Source: Brevundimonas sp. PAMC22021
Lineage (GTDB): Bacteria > Pseudomonadota > Alphaproteobacteria > Caulobacterales > Caulobacteraceae
Direction of reading: 5' to 3'
Length of the DNA: 64,000 bases
Assembly: GCF_019443405.1 (NCBI RefSeq)
Contig: NZ_CP080376.1
Location: 62,001-126,000, forward strand
Positions 16,813-25,079 of the stretch are shown in pieces. The notes under the pieces are model-generated. The model did not search any database. It saw nothing but the letters and a program-made list of their open reading frames with translations, and had not been told where the DNA came from. Made by a program: the position numbers and the translations under genes. The first letter of the stretch is position 1, and every line of letters starts with the position of its first letter.

Positions 16813-16935
16813 ACTCTGCTGGCCTCAGACGACCCCAAATCCGAACGGCTCCGCCGTTCAACATCCACATCCGGCCATCGTCGCGCATGCCTGAAGAAGG
16901 CGGTTTCGAGCTCCGCCCGCGCGGTGGCGAGGCGG

Positions 16936-17448
16936 TCAGCGCAAGAATCTGCTGACCTGCACAAGCGACGGATCGCCGTCGACAACCTCTTCCTCGAAGC
17001 CCATCTCGCGCTCGATCTCAAGGGCGCTGCGGTTCGCGTGGCCCTCGATGAACTCGATGACGGCGTAGCCGCGCGCCCGAGCGCGGCTGACCAAGTGATC
17101 GAGCAGTGACCAGCCAACGCCCTGTCCTTTCAAATCCCCCCGCAGCACGACTGCGGCCTCGGCACGCTTGCCTGCCCCATCGCTGGCCAGGATCGCAGTC
17201 GCCGCCACGGAGCCGTCATCGACAAAGGCGATCAGGCTCTCGTTGCGGGCGTCGTTGGCGCGGATCATCGCCACCAGACGGTCGTGGCCGACCTCGCGCA
17301 GGGTCGCGAGAAAGCGGAATCGCAGGTCTTCCGGCGTAACTGAAGCGAAGAAGGCGGCCAGAGCGGGCTCGTCCTCATCGCGGGTCCGCCTGACATGCAG
17401 CCGCACGCCGGCGCGGGTAATTATCTGCTCGCTGTCGTGATCGTTCAT
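16936..17448 (-). CDS. GNAT-family N-acetyltransferase
   Basis: The 170-residue protein has the GNAT acetyl-CoA core. A beta4-like strand AAVVLRGDLKGQGVGWSLLD contains the Q/R-x-x-G-x-G/A loop (KGQGVG), followed by SRARARGYAVIEFIEGHANR and the MGFEEE end. The N-terminal LRFRFLATLREV pattern resembles the acetyltransferase half of Pat-type protein acetyltransferases, which modify acyl-CoA synthetases, but the substrate is not proven. An FNR box lies 51 bases upstream of the ATG at 17448. It lies immediately downstream of the CoA-transferase gene and in the same direction, which suggests a role in acyl-CoA metabolism under low oxygen. Confidence 0.85.
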   Translation of the reverse strand: MNDHDSEQIITRAGVRLHVRRTRDEDEPALAAFFASVTPEDLRFRFLATLREVGHDRLVAMIRANDARNESLIAFVDDGSVAATAILASDGAGKRAEAAVVLRGDLKGQGVGWSLLDHLVSRARARGYAVIEFIEGHANRSALEIEREMGFEEEVVDGDPSLVQVSRFLR

Positions 17449-17498
17449 CGCGGTCTCCTTGCATCAGGCGACGATGGACGTTCCTGGTTGGCTCCGCA

Positions 17499-17512
17499 TT
17501 GACCCTGATCAA
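17499..17512. promoter_or_regulatory. FNR-type box before the GNAT gene
   Basis: TTGACCCTGATCAA fits TTGAT-N4-ATCAA with one mismatch. It covers the stop codon of the CoA-transferase gene and lies 51 bases before the GNAT start, a usual distance for an activator site. Confidence 0.65.
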
Positions 17513-19023
17513 GCAGGCAGCATCGTTCCCGTCTCCATGAAGCGTCGGTGCCATGAGAGCGCTTCGCCGGGCAGGGATGGGGCGTGCAGGCCGTATGATC
17601 CGCCGTGAGCCCGGACCGCGTAGTCGCGAAGCAGCGAGCGGTAGTCGGGATGCGCGCAGCGCTCGATCACCAGCTTCGCCCGTTGCCGAGGCGAGAGACC
17701 TCTCAGGTCCGCCAAGCCCTGTTCGGTCACGATCACCTGCACGTCCTGCATGATGTGGTCGACGTGAGAGACCTGCGGCACGATGGCGGAAATCTTGCCG
17801 CCCTTGGCCGTCGACGGCGTCATGAAGATGGAGACATAGGCGTTGCGCGCAAAGTCGCCCGAGCCGCCGATGCCGTTTTGGATGCGCGAGCCCATGACAA
17901 GGGTGGAGTTTACATTGCCGTAGATGTCAGCCTCAATCAGCCCGTTCATCGCAATGCAGCCGAGGCGGCGAACAATCTCCGGGTGATTGCTCATCTCCTG
18001 CGGGCGCAGGATCATGCGGTTTCGGTAAGCGCTCATATCGGCGTTCAGCCGCGTCGCAGCTTGGGGGCTGAGCGAAAAGGCGGTGGCCGAGGCCATCCGC
18101 AGCTTGCCCGCATCCAGCAGGTCGATCATGCCGTCCTGGATCACCTCGGTGTAGGCTGTCATCGGCTCGAACGGGGCGTCGATCAGGCCGGACAGAACCG
18201 CATTGGCGATGTTGCCTACGCCGGATTGGATCGGCAGCAGTTCCGGCGGCAGGCGGCCGCGCGACACCTCGTGCGCCAGGAACTCGATAATGTGCCCGGC
18301 GATGGCCCGGGCCGTATCGTCCGGCGCCGCGAACGGCAGGTTCCGGTCGGGGGCATCGGTTTCGACCACGGCGATCACCTTGTCGGGATCGCAGGCGAAG
18401 TAGGCCGAGCCGATGCGATCGTCTGGCCGCACCAACGGGATGGGCACGCGCTCTGGCGGCAGGCGCGTCCCGTAATAGATGTCGTGCATCCCCTCCAGCG
18501 CCGGGTTCTGCCAGCGGTTGACCTCCAGGATCACCCGCTTGGCACGGTCCAGCCAGGTCTTGTTGTTGCCGACCGACGACGAGGGGATGAGCGATCCGTC
18601 GGCGCGCACCCCAATGACCTCGATGATGGCCGTGTCGAGCGTCCCCAACACGCCTTCCCAGGCCATGGGAGCCACCTGGCTGAGATGCATGTCGAGGTAG
18701 TCGATTTCGCCTCGGTTAATCTTCTCTCGCGCGACGGGATCGGAACTGTAGGGCAGGCGCTGGGCAACGCCGTCGACTGCGGCCAGCGCCCCGTCCAGCT
18801 CGGGCCCAGTGGAGGCGCCCGTCCAGAGATTGACGCGGAAGGGGCGTCCGGCGGCGCCTTCCGCCGCCATGCGTTGAGCCAGCGCCTGCGGCACGGCCTT
18901 GGGATAGCCCGAGCCGGTAAAGCCGCTGGCCGCGATCGTCTCGCCAGGTCGGATCAGGCCGGCGGCGGCGTCAGCGTCCGTGACGCGGGCGCGAAGCGTG
19001 GCGCAACCGATGCGGTCGGTCAT
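17509..19023 (-). CDS. Acetyl-CoA hydrolase / succinate:CoA-transferase family enzyme
   Basis: The 504-residue protein matches the AarC/Cat1/ScpC group, which swaps CoA between succinate and acetate or propionate. Typical features are FTGSGYPKAVPQAL near the N-terminus, the oxyanion loop GVGNIANAVLSGL, the Glu in AYTEVIQDGMIDLL that fits the catalytic glutamate, and GGSGDFARNAYVSIFM followed by IVPQVSHVDHIMQDVQ. The start at 19023 is fixed by GGAGGA six bases upstream; the frame stays open further but without coding character. It is a cytoplasmic enzyme, with a likely role in acetate handling or a variant TCA/fermentative step. Its stop lies inside the FNR box of the downstream GNAT gene. Confidence 0.9.
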   Translation of the reverse strand: MTDRIGCATLRARVTDADAAAGLIRPGETIAASGFTGSGYPKAVPQALAQRMAAEGAAGRPFRVNLWTGASTGPELDGALAAVDGVAQRLPYSSDPVAREKINRGEIDYLDMHLSQVAPMAWEGVLGTLDTAIIEVIGVRADGSLIPSSSVGNNKTWLDRAKRVILEVNRWQNPALEGMHDIYYGTRLPPERVPIPLVRPDDRIGSAYFACDPDKVIAVVETDAPDRNLPFAAPDDTARAIAGHIIEFLAHEVSRGRLPPELLPIQSGVGNIANAVLSGLIDAPFEPMTAYTEVIQDGMIDLLDAGKLRMASATAFSLSPQAATRLNADMSAYRNRMILRPQEMSNHPEIVRRLGCIAMNGLIEADIYGNVNSTLVMGSRIQNGIGGSGDFARNAYVSIFMTPSTAKGGKISAIVPQVSHVDHIMQDVQVIVTEQGLADLRGLSPRQRAKLVIERCAHPDYRSLLRDYAVRAHGGSYGLHAPSLPGEALSWHRRFMETGTMLPA

Positions 19024-19305
19024 GCGGGTCCTCCAAGACAATGGGCAGGGGCGGAGCACCCCTCGCGCGTTCAACTCGCCCTGTCGAGCACATGGCTTCA
19101 GTGCATCAGGGGCGCATCCGGGTGCGGGATGACTTTCGTGGCCGGAGCTCCCAGCGCAGCCGGTGCGTCGCTGGGCGCGGCTAGGTCGAGCCATGCTCAC
19201 GATGGAAGTCGCGTCGAAACCGCCACAGTTCCTGACGTGCTCCCTCGAGGCGGACGCGCGGCCGCTGTCAGCAACAGTTCAGGTTGGGCTGCCTAGTCGT
19301 TTTGC

Positions 19306-19524
19306 ATGACCGATTATCGACTCCACCTCATCCGCGACGGCTTCAGGACCGAAGAACGTTTAGCCGGCATCGATGACGCCGACGCTCTGGCGCTCGCGCG
19401 CATCTATGTGCTGGCCGACAGCTCCATCACTCATGCGACGCTGATTCACCGCGACGGTCGCAGCCTCGGCGACATCCAGCTTGAAGCGAATTCGCCCGCC
19501 TCGGCCAGAGGTAGAGAATCTTGA
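19306..19524 (+). CDS. Small paralogous protein (YRLH family), copy 1
   Basis: The 72-residue protein begins MTDYRLHLIRDGF, continues with GIDDADALALARIYVLADSS and ends in a charged tail. It is clearly related to the product at 32352-32546 (YRLH, G-DD-DA--LAR-YVL-D-SI-HA--DG in common) and more distantly to the one at 31490-31675. I do not know a function. The size and the D-x-DA-x-x-LAR helix suggest a small single-domain soluble protein. No strong ribosome-binding site is visible. Confidence 0.55.
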   Translation: MTDYRLHLIRDGFRTEERLAGIDDADALALARIYVLADSSITHATLIHRDGRSLGDIQLEANSPASARGRES

Positions 19525-19900
19525 CCCGGTCGCCTTTGTGACATGCGGAAGATCCCTCCCAGCCCCGCGGTTCGCCTCTCCGGCCGCAGCGTTCCTCGGC
19601 TTCAGGATGCCGGAAAACCGGCCGCTTGTGATGATCCGACCGACGCCGGCGGAGGTCGGTTCCGAAAGCTTTGCAACACGAGTGGCTGAGACACCCCGCT
19701 TGAAGCTCGTACCGCAACCTAGGCGCACGTTGTTCTTGAACAGCTGCACCCTAGGAGCTGATGTGGAGCCCCTCGATATTCGGAGGCGTATGACCCAGCG
19801 CCCTGACGCGGCGAAGGGTCAAACCAGACCACCGAGATTGACCAAGGGTCTCAAGCTCTGGCATCGCGAGCCCCTTCGCTCTTGCATCGGACGGCGGGTT

Positions 19901-20935
19901 TTGGATTTCTTCAAACGCTTGCGCCGCGCGACCGCTGCGATCCCGCCTTCGCCGACATATTCACCGGGGCCGCCGCCTGCCCAGCTCGATAAGGCGCTGG
20001 ACGGCTCTAATCCGCTGCACCAGCTTCTGAATCAGTTGGGTCTGCCGTGGAAGGAGACGCGCCAGCAGGTCGAAGCCAGGGTCATAGCGTCGCTCGATCC
20101 ATTCTACCGACGGAACGCCCTCTTCTTTCCCGACGCCGTCCGGCCGTCCGGCTTTCTGCAGCCTTGGACCGCCAGCCTCTTTGAGCGCTACGCGCCCGAC
20201 GCGCCCATTGTCAGGTTTTCCGGCTTGGCCTGGTACACCGACGATGCCGGAGCCAACATCGACCGCATCGCAGATTATTTCGCCGCCCGCCTTGGCCCCG
20301 CGCCAGTCGGCAAGCAGTACAACACCCTCTACGGCCGCTGGCAGGCTGGAACCGCCTCTCTCGAGCTCCAGTCCTGGCCCCATGCCTGGCAATCTCCGAA
20401 CCTGCAGAACGACGCCCATGCGCGCGAGCCGAAGCTGATCACGGCCTGCCGCGTCTCCCTGCTGACGGGATTTCGCCTGCCGCTGAGCGTCGAGGAAGAG
20501 CGATGGGTGGCTGACGCCCGCCCCATCGCCGAAACGCGTCCTTTCCTGTCGCCCAATCCCGGCGGCTTGGCGAACACAGCCCCCGGAGAGACGGAAGTTG
20601 AATACGCCCGTGATCCGGCCGGCTATCTGCCTCAAGTCCGGAACCGAATCAGCTGCCCACCCGGTCGGGAAGCCCTGATCCTATGCTCCCACCAGCTGTT
20701 CGTGCTGCCAGCAAGGGACGTGCTCGGGTTCGAGGTGTTGCGGCTGCTGCCGGCGAAGGGCGGAGGGGGCTCCAGCCTATCGGTGCGCGTCCGCACTCCC
20801 TGTCGCGGCGTGCCCTACAAGACGCTGCGGGTGTCGGATCACAGCGATCCGGATGGCGTGACAGGGCTAGGCCAAGACCTCGCTATTCTCTTCGGGACGG
20901 CCTGCGATATCGGCCCCTACTTCGACGACGTTTAG
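19901..20935 (+). CDS. Hypothetical cytoplasmic protein
   Basis: I take the N-terminus as TTG 19901 (LDFFKRLRRATAAI), because it reads like a natural start and has GGACGG upstream. The frame is open back to 19481, and the ATG at 19790 behind GGAGG is the main alternative. From there the product is about 344 residues and soluble, with no recognised family. Segments such as LHQLLNQLGLPWKETRQQVE, SGLAWYTDDAGANIDRIADYFA and YGRWQAGTASLELQSWP suggest a compact alpha/beta protein that may judge allele-like or polymorphic input. No active-site motif is seen. It ends in YFDDV at 20935. Confidence 0.6.
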   Translation: MDFFKRLRRATAAIPPSPTYSPGPPPAQLDKALDGSNPLHQLLNQLGLPWKETRQQVEARVIASLDPFYRRNALFFPDAVRPSGFLQPWTASLFERYAPDAPIVRFSGLAWYTDDAGANIDRIADYFAARLGPAPVGKQYNTLYGRWQAGTASLELQSWPHAWQSPNLQNDAHAREPKLITACRVSLLTGFRLPLSVEEERWVADARPIAETRPFLSPNPGGLANTAPGETEVEYARDPAGYLPQVRNRISCPPGREALILCSHQLFVLPARDVLGFEVLRLLPAKGGGGSSLSVRVRTPCRGVPYKTLRVSDHSDPDGVTGLGQDLAILFGTACDIGPYFDDV

Positions 20936-21076
20936 CGAGATTGGTTTGCGCGGACGCTCTCCACCCGAGCATGCGGCATCAATACAGGCCAACACCGACC
21001 GGGCTTAGCCCCCAAGATCTGAGCTTTGCCTCAGCCTGGGCGGCGCCTCCAGCCCGACCTCGCAAGATCCCCCCGG

Positions 21077-21310
21077 TCACGGCAAGGGCTTGGCCCCGCG
21101 CGCTCCAACGGACACGCACGAGTCGGCTGTTTGCCGAGTCGAGCGCAAGGCTTGCAGCTCTTGCTCATTGAGTTGAAGAATACGCACTGCGATTTCAGTC
21201 GCTCCCAAGATCGGAATGGGCTCGCCGAAGCGCACGCGCCAGAACTCATCAAGAACCGCGTCTTCCGCTGACATGACCAAGGACATGCCAACTAAGCGGA
21301 CCTGTCCCAT
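21077..21310 (-). CDS. Hypothetical small protein
   Basis: From the ATG at 21310 the frame gives MGQVRLVGMSLVMSAEDAV, then LDEFWRVRFGEPIPILGATE and an E/Q-rich helix (ILQLNEQELQALRS). Composition and codon use look coding through about residue 60; the final residues are less convincing. The frame is open upstream to 21382. I recognise no family. It is isolated between the hypothetical gene at 19901 and a gene-poor stretch. Confidence 0.35.
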   Translation of the reverse strand: MGQVRLVGMSLVMSAEDAVLDEFWRVRFGEPIPILGATEIAVRILQLNEQELQALRSTRQTADSCVSVGARGAKPLP

Positions 21311-21382
21311 CTCAGTTGCAGACCCGCGATCTCCCGCGAACGGGTTGGATAACGTCGGCCGACCCCGGTTGTTGACGACCAT

Positions 21383-21945
21383 GCGCTCAAGCGCTTGGCC
21401 ATACGTACAGACCTTCAGCTAAGATCAACAATGAGCGGGACGCGCCTGAGCTCACCCGCTGCTGAAGGTTCGCCCTGCTCCAGCCGAGCCCCGCTGCTAA
21501 GCGTTAAGGTCAACACGCTCGGCTCTTATGAGGCGAGAAGCGCCGTCAGCCCCCGCTGAGCGACAGGCCGTGATGAGGTCTCGGCGCATGTTCGGCCTTG
21601 AAAGTGCGGCGACGTCCGACGCCGGATAGCCCTCTTTCAGCAGCGCTTGTCGAACATCGGCTGAAACCGAGTACGCCCCTGTTTGCGCGAGCTGAAACGC
21701 ACGTTCCGCTGCGCCGATTTTCCCCGCCTTCTCCTCCTTTGGTCAGCCAACAGCACGGCTGAAACCACGTCCCGCCGTCCAGGGTTCCTCCCCCTCGATC
21801 ACACCGCTGAGAGCGGGTTGGCGGTTATGAGAGCGGGTTGGCTGTTCATTGAAAAGACGCCAAGGCGGCGGCGCGTTCGTTGCCTGATCGGTCGGCGTGA
21901 ACGCCCGGCCGAAGTCCTTTGACGAAAGCCCTCGGCACGAAAGCG
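21383..21945. other. Gene-poor stretch with a short tandem duplication
   Basis: No frame here looks coding. A 20-base period duplicates GAGAGCGGGTTGGC at 21809-21822 and 21829-21842. Nothing else could be supported. Confidence 0.4.
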
Positions 21946-22152
21946 TCAACTCGGCCGCGCCTCATCCAGAGTCCCGCGTCGGAAGCGTGACGTGGCGCTT
22001 TTCAAACGCGCTCTGACGCTTTCGTGCAGGCGAGCCTCTTCGACTACAAGCTCTGCTATAGGCTCAACGGCGTCATTGCCAGAATAGACCCCCCGAATCT
22101 TAGCTTCGATAGATCGAGAAGCCGCCTCTACCGCGACATGGAAAATGGGCAA
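21946..22152 (-). CDS. Hypothetical small protein
   Basis: The 68-residue frame reads MPIFHVAVEAASRSIEAKIR, then a helix EPIAELVVEEARLHESVRAR and a basic end. Composition is protein-like and mostly helical. The start is a TTG (22152) with only a weak GGCGAC upstream. No family is recognised. The gene is divergent from the LOV-like kinase at 22239, 86 bases away, and could share its promoter region. Confidence 0.35.
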   Translation of the reverse strand: MPIFHVAVEAASRSIEAKIRGVYSGNDAVEPIAELVVEEARLHESVRARLKSATSRFRRGTLDEARPS

Positions 22153-22238
22153 GCACGTCGCCGTAAAGGCGACGCCAAGGTGAACCCTTCGGACGATCCA
22201 CCGTTGGAGAAAATCTGTGTTGCTGTAGCCGCGCCTCG

Positions 22239-23258
22239 ATGCATCAGAATTGTATTCGTAAAGACGAACCCGCCGCAGCCACGAGCGCAGCGCTTTTCGA
22301 CCGCAGTGACTTGGCGGTGATAGCGGTCGAGCGTACGCGTATGCCGATGACCGTCAGCGATCCGCGGCTGCCGGACAATCCGATCGTCTGGGCCAATCAG
22401 GCGTTTTTGGACTTGACCGGCTATTCTGCTGACGAAGTGCTCGGGCGGAATGGTCGATTCATGCAGGGGCCGGAAACTGATCCGGCGCACGTACAGCTGC
22501 TCGCGAAATGTCTGGCGTACAATGGGCATGTCACAACCGACATTCTGAACTACCGGAAAGATGGGACATCATTCTGGAATCGACTGTCCATCAGCCCCGT
22601 GCTCGCTGAAGACGGCGATGTGCTGTACTATTTGGGATCGCAGATGGACATGACCGCGCAGCGTCGTGCCCAAGATCTCGCCCAGGTTGAGAAGGCGCTG
22701 CTCCGTGAAGTGGATCACCGCGCCCTCAATGCCCTGATGATTGTTGACAGCTTCATGCGGCAAAGCGACGCCTCAAACCCGGAGCAATATGCGCTCGCGG
22801 TGCAAGGGCGTGTCGGCGCTCTGGCTCGGGCGCATCACCTGCTCGCGCGTGGAGGCTGGTCTCCGATGCCCTTGACGGCTGTCATCGACGCCGAACTTGC
22901 ACTGCTTCCGCAGGACCGCATCAAAGTGTCGGGTGATGCAACTCCCCTACCTGCAGAGATCGTTCAGGCCGTCAGCCTCGTTGTTCATGAACTCGCTAGC
23001 AACGCTGCGCGGCACGGCGCCCTGTCCTTTCCCGGAGGCATGCTGGAGATTACGTGTTTTGCAACGGACGATGGTGAATGCGCCCATCTAAGTTGGCTTG
23101 AAACCGGCGTGGCCTTCAAGCGAGCGGTTCAGCCGAGCTTCGGTCTGCGGATGGTTGCAAGCATCATCGAACGGCAACTCGGCGGCGTCCTTAAGCTCAC
23201 CTGGACGCCGAGCGGTCTCCACGCAAGCGTAGTCATACCTGTGAAATCGTGCTTTTGA
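22239..23258 (+). CDS. LOV-like PAS domain fused to an HWE histidine kinase (photoactive Cys replaced)
   Basis: The 339-residue soluble kinase has an N-terminal LOV-type PAS domain (about residues 35-140) and a C-terminal HWE kinase domain. The LOV core is almost complete: GRNGRFMQGPETDP in place of canonical GRNCRFLQGPDTDP, the FMN-contacting Asn residues in NYRKDG (N104) and FWN (N114), and the Gln of GSQ (Q135). Only the adduct-forming Cys is Gly72 (codon GGT, one change from TGT). The kinase has VDHRALNALMIV (His160), the N-box VVHELASNAARHGAL and LSWLETG (W285, E287). Domain order is that of Brucella-type LOV-HK. It may bind flavin without normal photochemistry, acting as a redox or constitutive sensor. 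No adjacent receiver gene is seen. Confidence 0.88.
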   Translation: MHQNCIRKDEPAAATSAALFDRSDLAVIAVERTRMPMTVSDPRLPDNPIVWANQAFLDLTGYSADEVLGRNGRFMQGPETDPAHVQLLAKCLAYNGHVTTDILNYRKDGTSFWNRLSISPVLAEDGDVLYYLGSQMDMTAQRRAQDLAQVEKALLREVDHRALNALMIVDSFMRQSDASNPEQYALAVQGRVGALARAHHLLARGGWSPMPLTAVIDAELALLPQDRIKVSGDATPLPAEIVQAVSLVVHELASNAARHGALSFPGGMLEITCFATDDGECAHLSWLETGVAFKRAVQPSFGLRMVASIIERQLGGVLKLTWTPSGLHASVVIPVKSCF

Positions 23259-23400
23259 AGCTGGCGGCCGATCCTCAAGGCGGAGCATCCATCCAACTCC
23301 AGCACAGCTCAATGCTGACGATCCCGCAGCGAGCTGGATAGAGGCGCGAAGGTAAAAGTCGTTCCGCTCGACCTCCTTACCGTCTGGGTATTCTTCTAGC

Positions 23401-23628
23401 CATGCCCAGTCTCTGGGGCCGATCGTTGTCGCCGACATCGCCTTCGAGGCGGCCGACCGGGAGATGGTAGACCGCTTCTATCGGACCGCGCTCGAGCATT
23501 GCGGAACGGATGTTGGCGTCCTGGGCCTCCGGCCGAAGTATGATCCGAACTCTTACGGCGCCTTCATCCTGGATCCCGAAGGCAACAAGATCGAAGCTGT
23601 GACCTTTTCCGCGGCATCGGAAGGATGA
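23401..23628 (+). pseudogene. C-terminal fragment of a glyoxalase/VOC-family protein
   Basis: The frame gives IVVADIAFEAADREMVDRFY, then LRPKYDPNSYGAFILDPEGN and KIEAVTFSA to a stop at 23628. This is the second half of a single VOC module: helix before the Fy-AAL pattern, Y-P-YGAFI-DPEGN-IEAV strand pair with the metal-ligand Glu. The N-terminal beta-alpha-beta unit is missing and no start codon fits, so it is a remnant. The frame upstream of 23401 is open but not VOC-like. Confidence 0.55.
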
Positions 23629-23697
23629 TGGCCGTTCAGCAGTGAACGACTGGCTCGCGCTTGCGCGCTAGGCTGAAGCCCCGCCATTGAGGGATTG

Positions 23698-24036
23698 CTA
23701 GCCGCAGCTCACCTTGACGATCCGGCGGGTGGCGTCATCGAACTCGACGTTCAGGCGCTCGGGCCGGTAGTCGTCGGTCCTGTCGCAGGTCGTGCAGACG
23801 ACGCGCCAGGTCTCGCTTTCGGGCTGCTCGGGCAGGCTGTGAACCGACTGCCCGACCCAGACCTGGCGTTCCGACGCACGGCACTGATCTGCCGATGGGG
23901 TGCGAGCCGCAATGGCCGCCGTCGCTGGGGCCGGCTCTCGCATCGGTGCGGTCGCGGCTGTTTCGGGCGCGGTGCAGGCGCCGAGCGCGGTCGCGGCGCC
24001 CACGACGATGCAGGATGCCGGAAGTTTTGTCCGCAT
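23698..24036 (-). CDS. I78-type peptidase-inhibitor-like lipoprotein, copy 2
   Basis: The 112-residue precursor begins MRTKLPASCIVVGAATALGAC, a lipoprotein signal with lipobox LGAC. The C-terminal 60 residues have the inhibitor I78 pattern: a first Cys, VGQSVHSLPE, WRVVCTTC, DDYRPERLNVEFDD and a final IVKVSCG. I78 members inhibit serine proteases in the periplasm; activity here is assumed only from similarity. An extra CTTC pair is unusual. It is the last gene of the mucR-like, I78, I78 cluster, 18 bases behind the first I78 gene, and is a tandem duplicate of it. Confidence 0.75.
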   Translation of the reverse strand: MRTKLPASCIVVGAATALGACTAPETAATAPMREPAPATAAIAARTPSADQCRASERQVWVGQSVHSLPEQPESETWRVVCTTCDRTDDYRPERLNVEFDDATRRIVKVSCG

Positions 24037-24054
24037 GATCTAGAACCTCACCGG

Positions 24055-24513
24055 TTAGCCGCAGCTCACGTCGACGATCAGGCGCGAGGTCTCGTCGAAG
24101 GAGATGTTCAGCCGGTCGCGCCTGAGGTCGGAAGTCTGCTCGCAGGTGGAGCAGCCGATGCGCCAGACCGAACCCTCGGCCGGTTCGGGCAGGGCGTCCA
24201 CCGGCTGCCCGATCCAACCCTGGCGCTCCGAAGCCAGGCATTGATCGCCGAAGTAGAATTTGCGGTCCCCATCCGGCGTTTCTGCGATCCAGATGGTCGG
24301 TTCGCGCGGATGGGTTCGGATTGTCGCGCCTTCGGGCGCCCAATAGGTGAAGGGCGGCGGCGGATCCGCCGCCATCGTCACGGCCGGGGTCGGCAGCGGA
24401 ACCGGCAGGAGCGTGCCGGCGTCCGCCGGTCTGGCTGGCTGATCGACGCACGCAGCGAGAGCCATGGCCGCGCCCGCGAGGGGGCCGGATGTCGGGAAAC
24501 ACCAGGCAGTCAT
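24055..24513 (-). CDS. I78-type peptidase-inhibitor-like lipoprotein, copy 1
   Basis: The 152-residue precursor has a lipobox LAAC at about residues 19-22 (AGAAMALAAC). A Pro-rich linker and an extra segment FTYWAPEGATIRTHPREPTI follow, which the second copy lacks. The I78-like domain then reads CLASERQGWIGQPVDALPEP, WRIGCSTC, LRRDRLNISFDE and IVDVSCG. It is presumably an exported or outer-membrane-anchored protease inhibitor. The ATG overlaps the stop of the mucR-like gene (ATGA), so translation is coupled. Confidence 0.75.
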   Translation of the reverse strand: MTAWCFPTSGPLAGAAMALAACVDQPARPADAGTLLPVPLPTPAVTMAADPPPPFTYWAPEGATIRTHPREPTIWIAETPDGDRKFYFGDQCLASERQGWIGQPVDALPEPAEGSVWRIGCSTCEQTSDLRRDRLNISFDETSRLIVDVSCG

Positions 24514-24992
24514 GCTGATGGCTCCGGCTTGGCCGCCTTGGTGCGCGGCTTGCGCGGAGCCTCGGCGAGCGCGGCGGCGGCGCGGGGCTTGCGGCCGAGA
24601 CCGAGCTGCTTGGCGACCTCGCGGCGACGCTCCGAAAAAGCCGGGGCGACCATAGGATAGCTGGCGGGAAGCCCGTAGCGTTCGCGGTACGCTTTGAGCG
24701 TCAGGCCGTGGGCGGAGAGATGCCGCTTGAGGGACTTGTAGGGCTTGCCGTCGATCAGCGAGATGATGTGCTCGCGACTGGCCAACGACTTGCGCAGCGA
24801 GACGGCCGGGGCGGGGCCCACGTCTTGCTTGGCCGTTCCGGCCTCGGCGCCAAGGCCGGAGAAAGCCGCATAGGTCGAAACGATCAGGTCCGGTAGGTCG
24901 CCGACGGCCACCGAGTTGTTCGCCACGAAGGCGCTGACGATGTGCGCGGTGAGCGCCACAAAGTCGGAAGAAGGCGCGGCGTCTGCGGTCAT
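24510..24992 (-). CDS. MucR/Ros-family transcriptional regulator with altered zinc site
   Basis: The 160-residue protein has the MucR layout: LTAHIVSAFVANNSVAVGDL near the N-terminus (oligomerisation part), then the DNA-binding domain KPYKSLKRHLSAHGLTLKAY and YGLPASYPMVAPAFSERR. MucR proteins are H-NS-like silencers and virulence or exopolysaccharide regulators. The first zinc-binding Cys of the family is replaced by Ser (HIISLIDGK, S78), while Asp81, His91 and His95 remain, so zinc binding may be lost as in some rhizobial homologues. GGAGG upstream fixes the ATG at 24992. The basic tail has several RKPR-like patches. Confidence 0.88.
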   Translation of the reverse strand: MTADAAPSSDFVALTAHIVSAFVANNSVAVGDLPDLIVSTYAAFSGLGAEAGTAKQDVGPAPAVSLRKSLASREHIISLIDGKPYKSLKRHLSAHGLTLKAYRERYGLPASYPMVAPAFSERRREVAKQLGLGRKPRAAAALAEAPRKPRTKAAKPEPSA

Positions 24993-25079
24993 GGGACCTC
25001 CGGATCGCAAACGACCGAAGCTAGACGAGGACGCATCGGCGTCCAAGATCGCGCTCGCCTTGCCCTCCCGATCTTGCAC

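Noticed and set aside
17605..19296. 563-codon + frame opposite the CoA-transferase gene
   Set aside because: Composition is typical of an antisense shadow in GC-rich DNA, and the reverse-strand frame carries full family motifs.
23088..23438. Reverse frame starting with IGPRDWAWLEEYPDGKEVE near the end of the LOV-like kinase
   Set aside because: The first 30 residues look protein-like, but most of the frame is antisense to the kinase and no family or start signal supports it.
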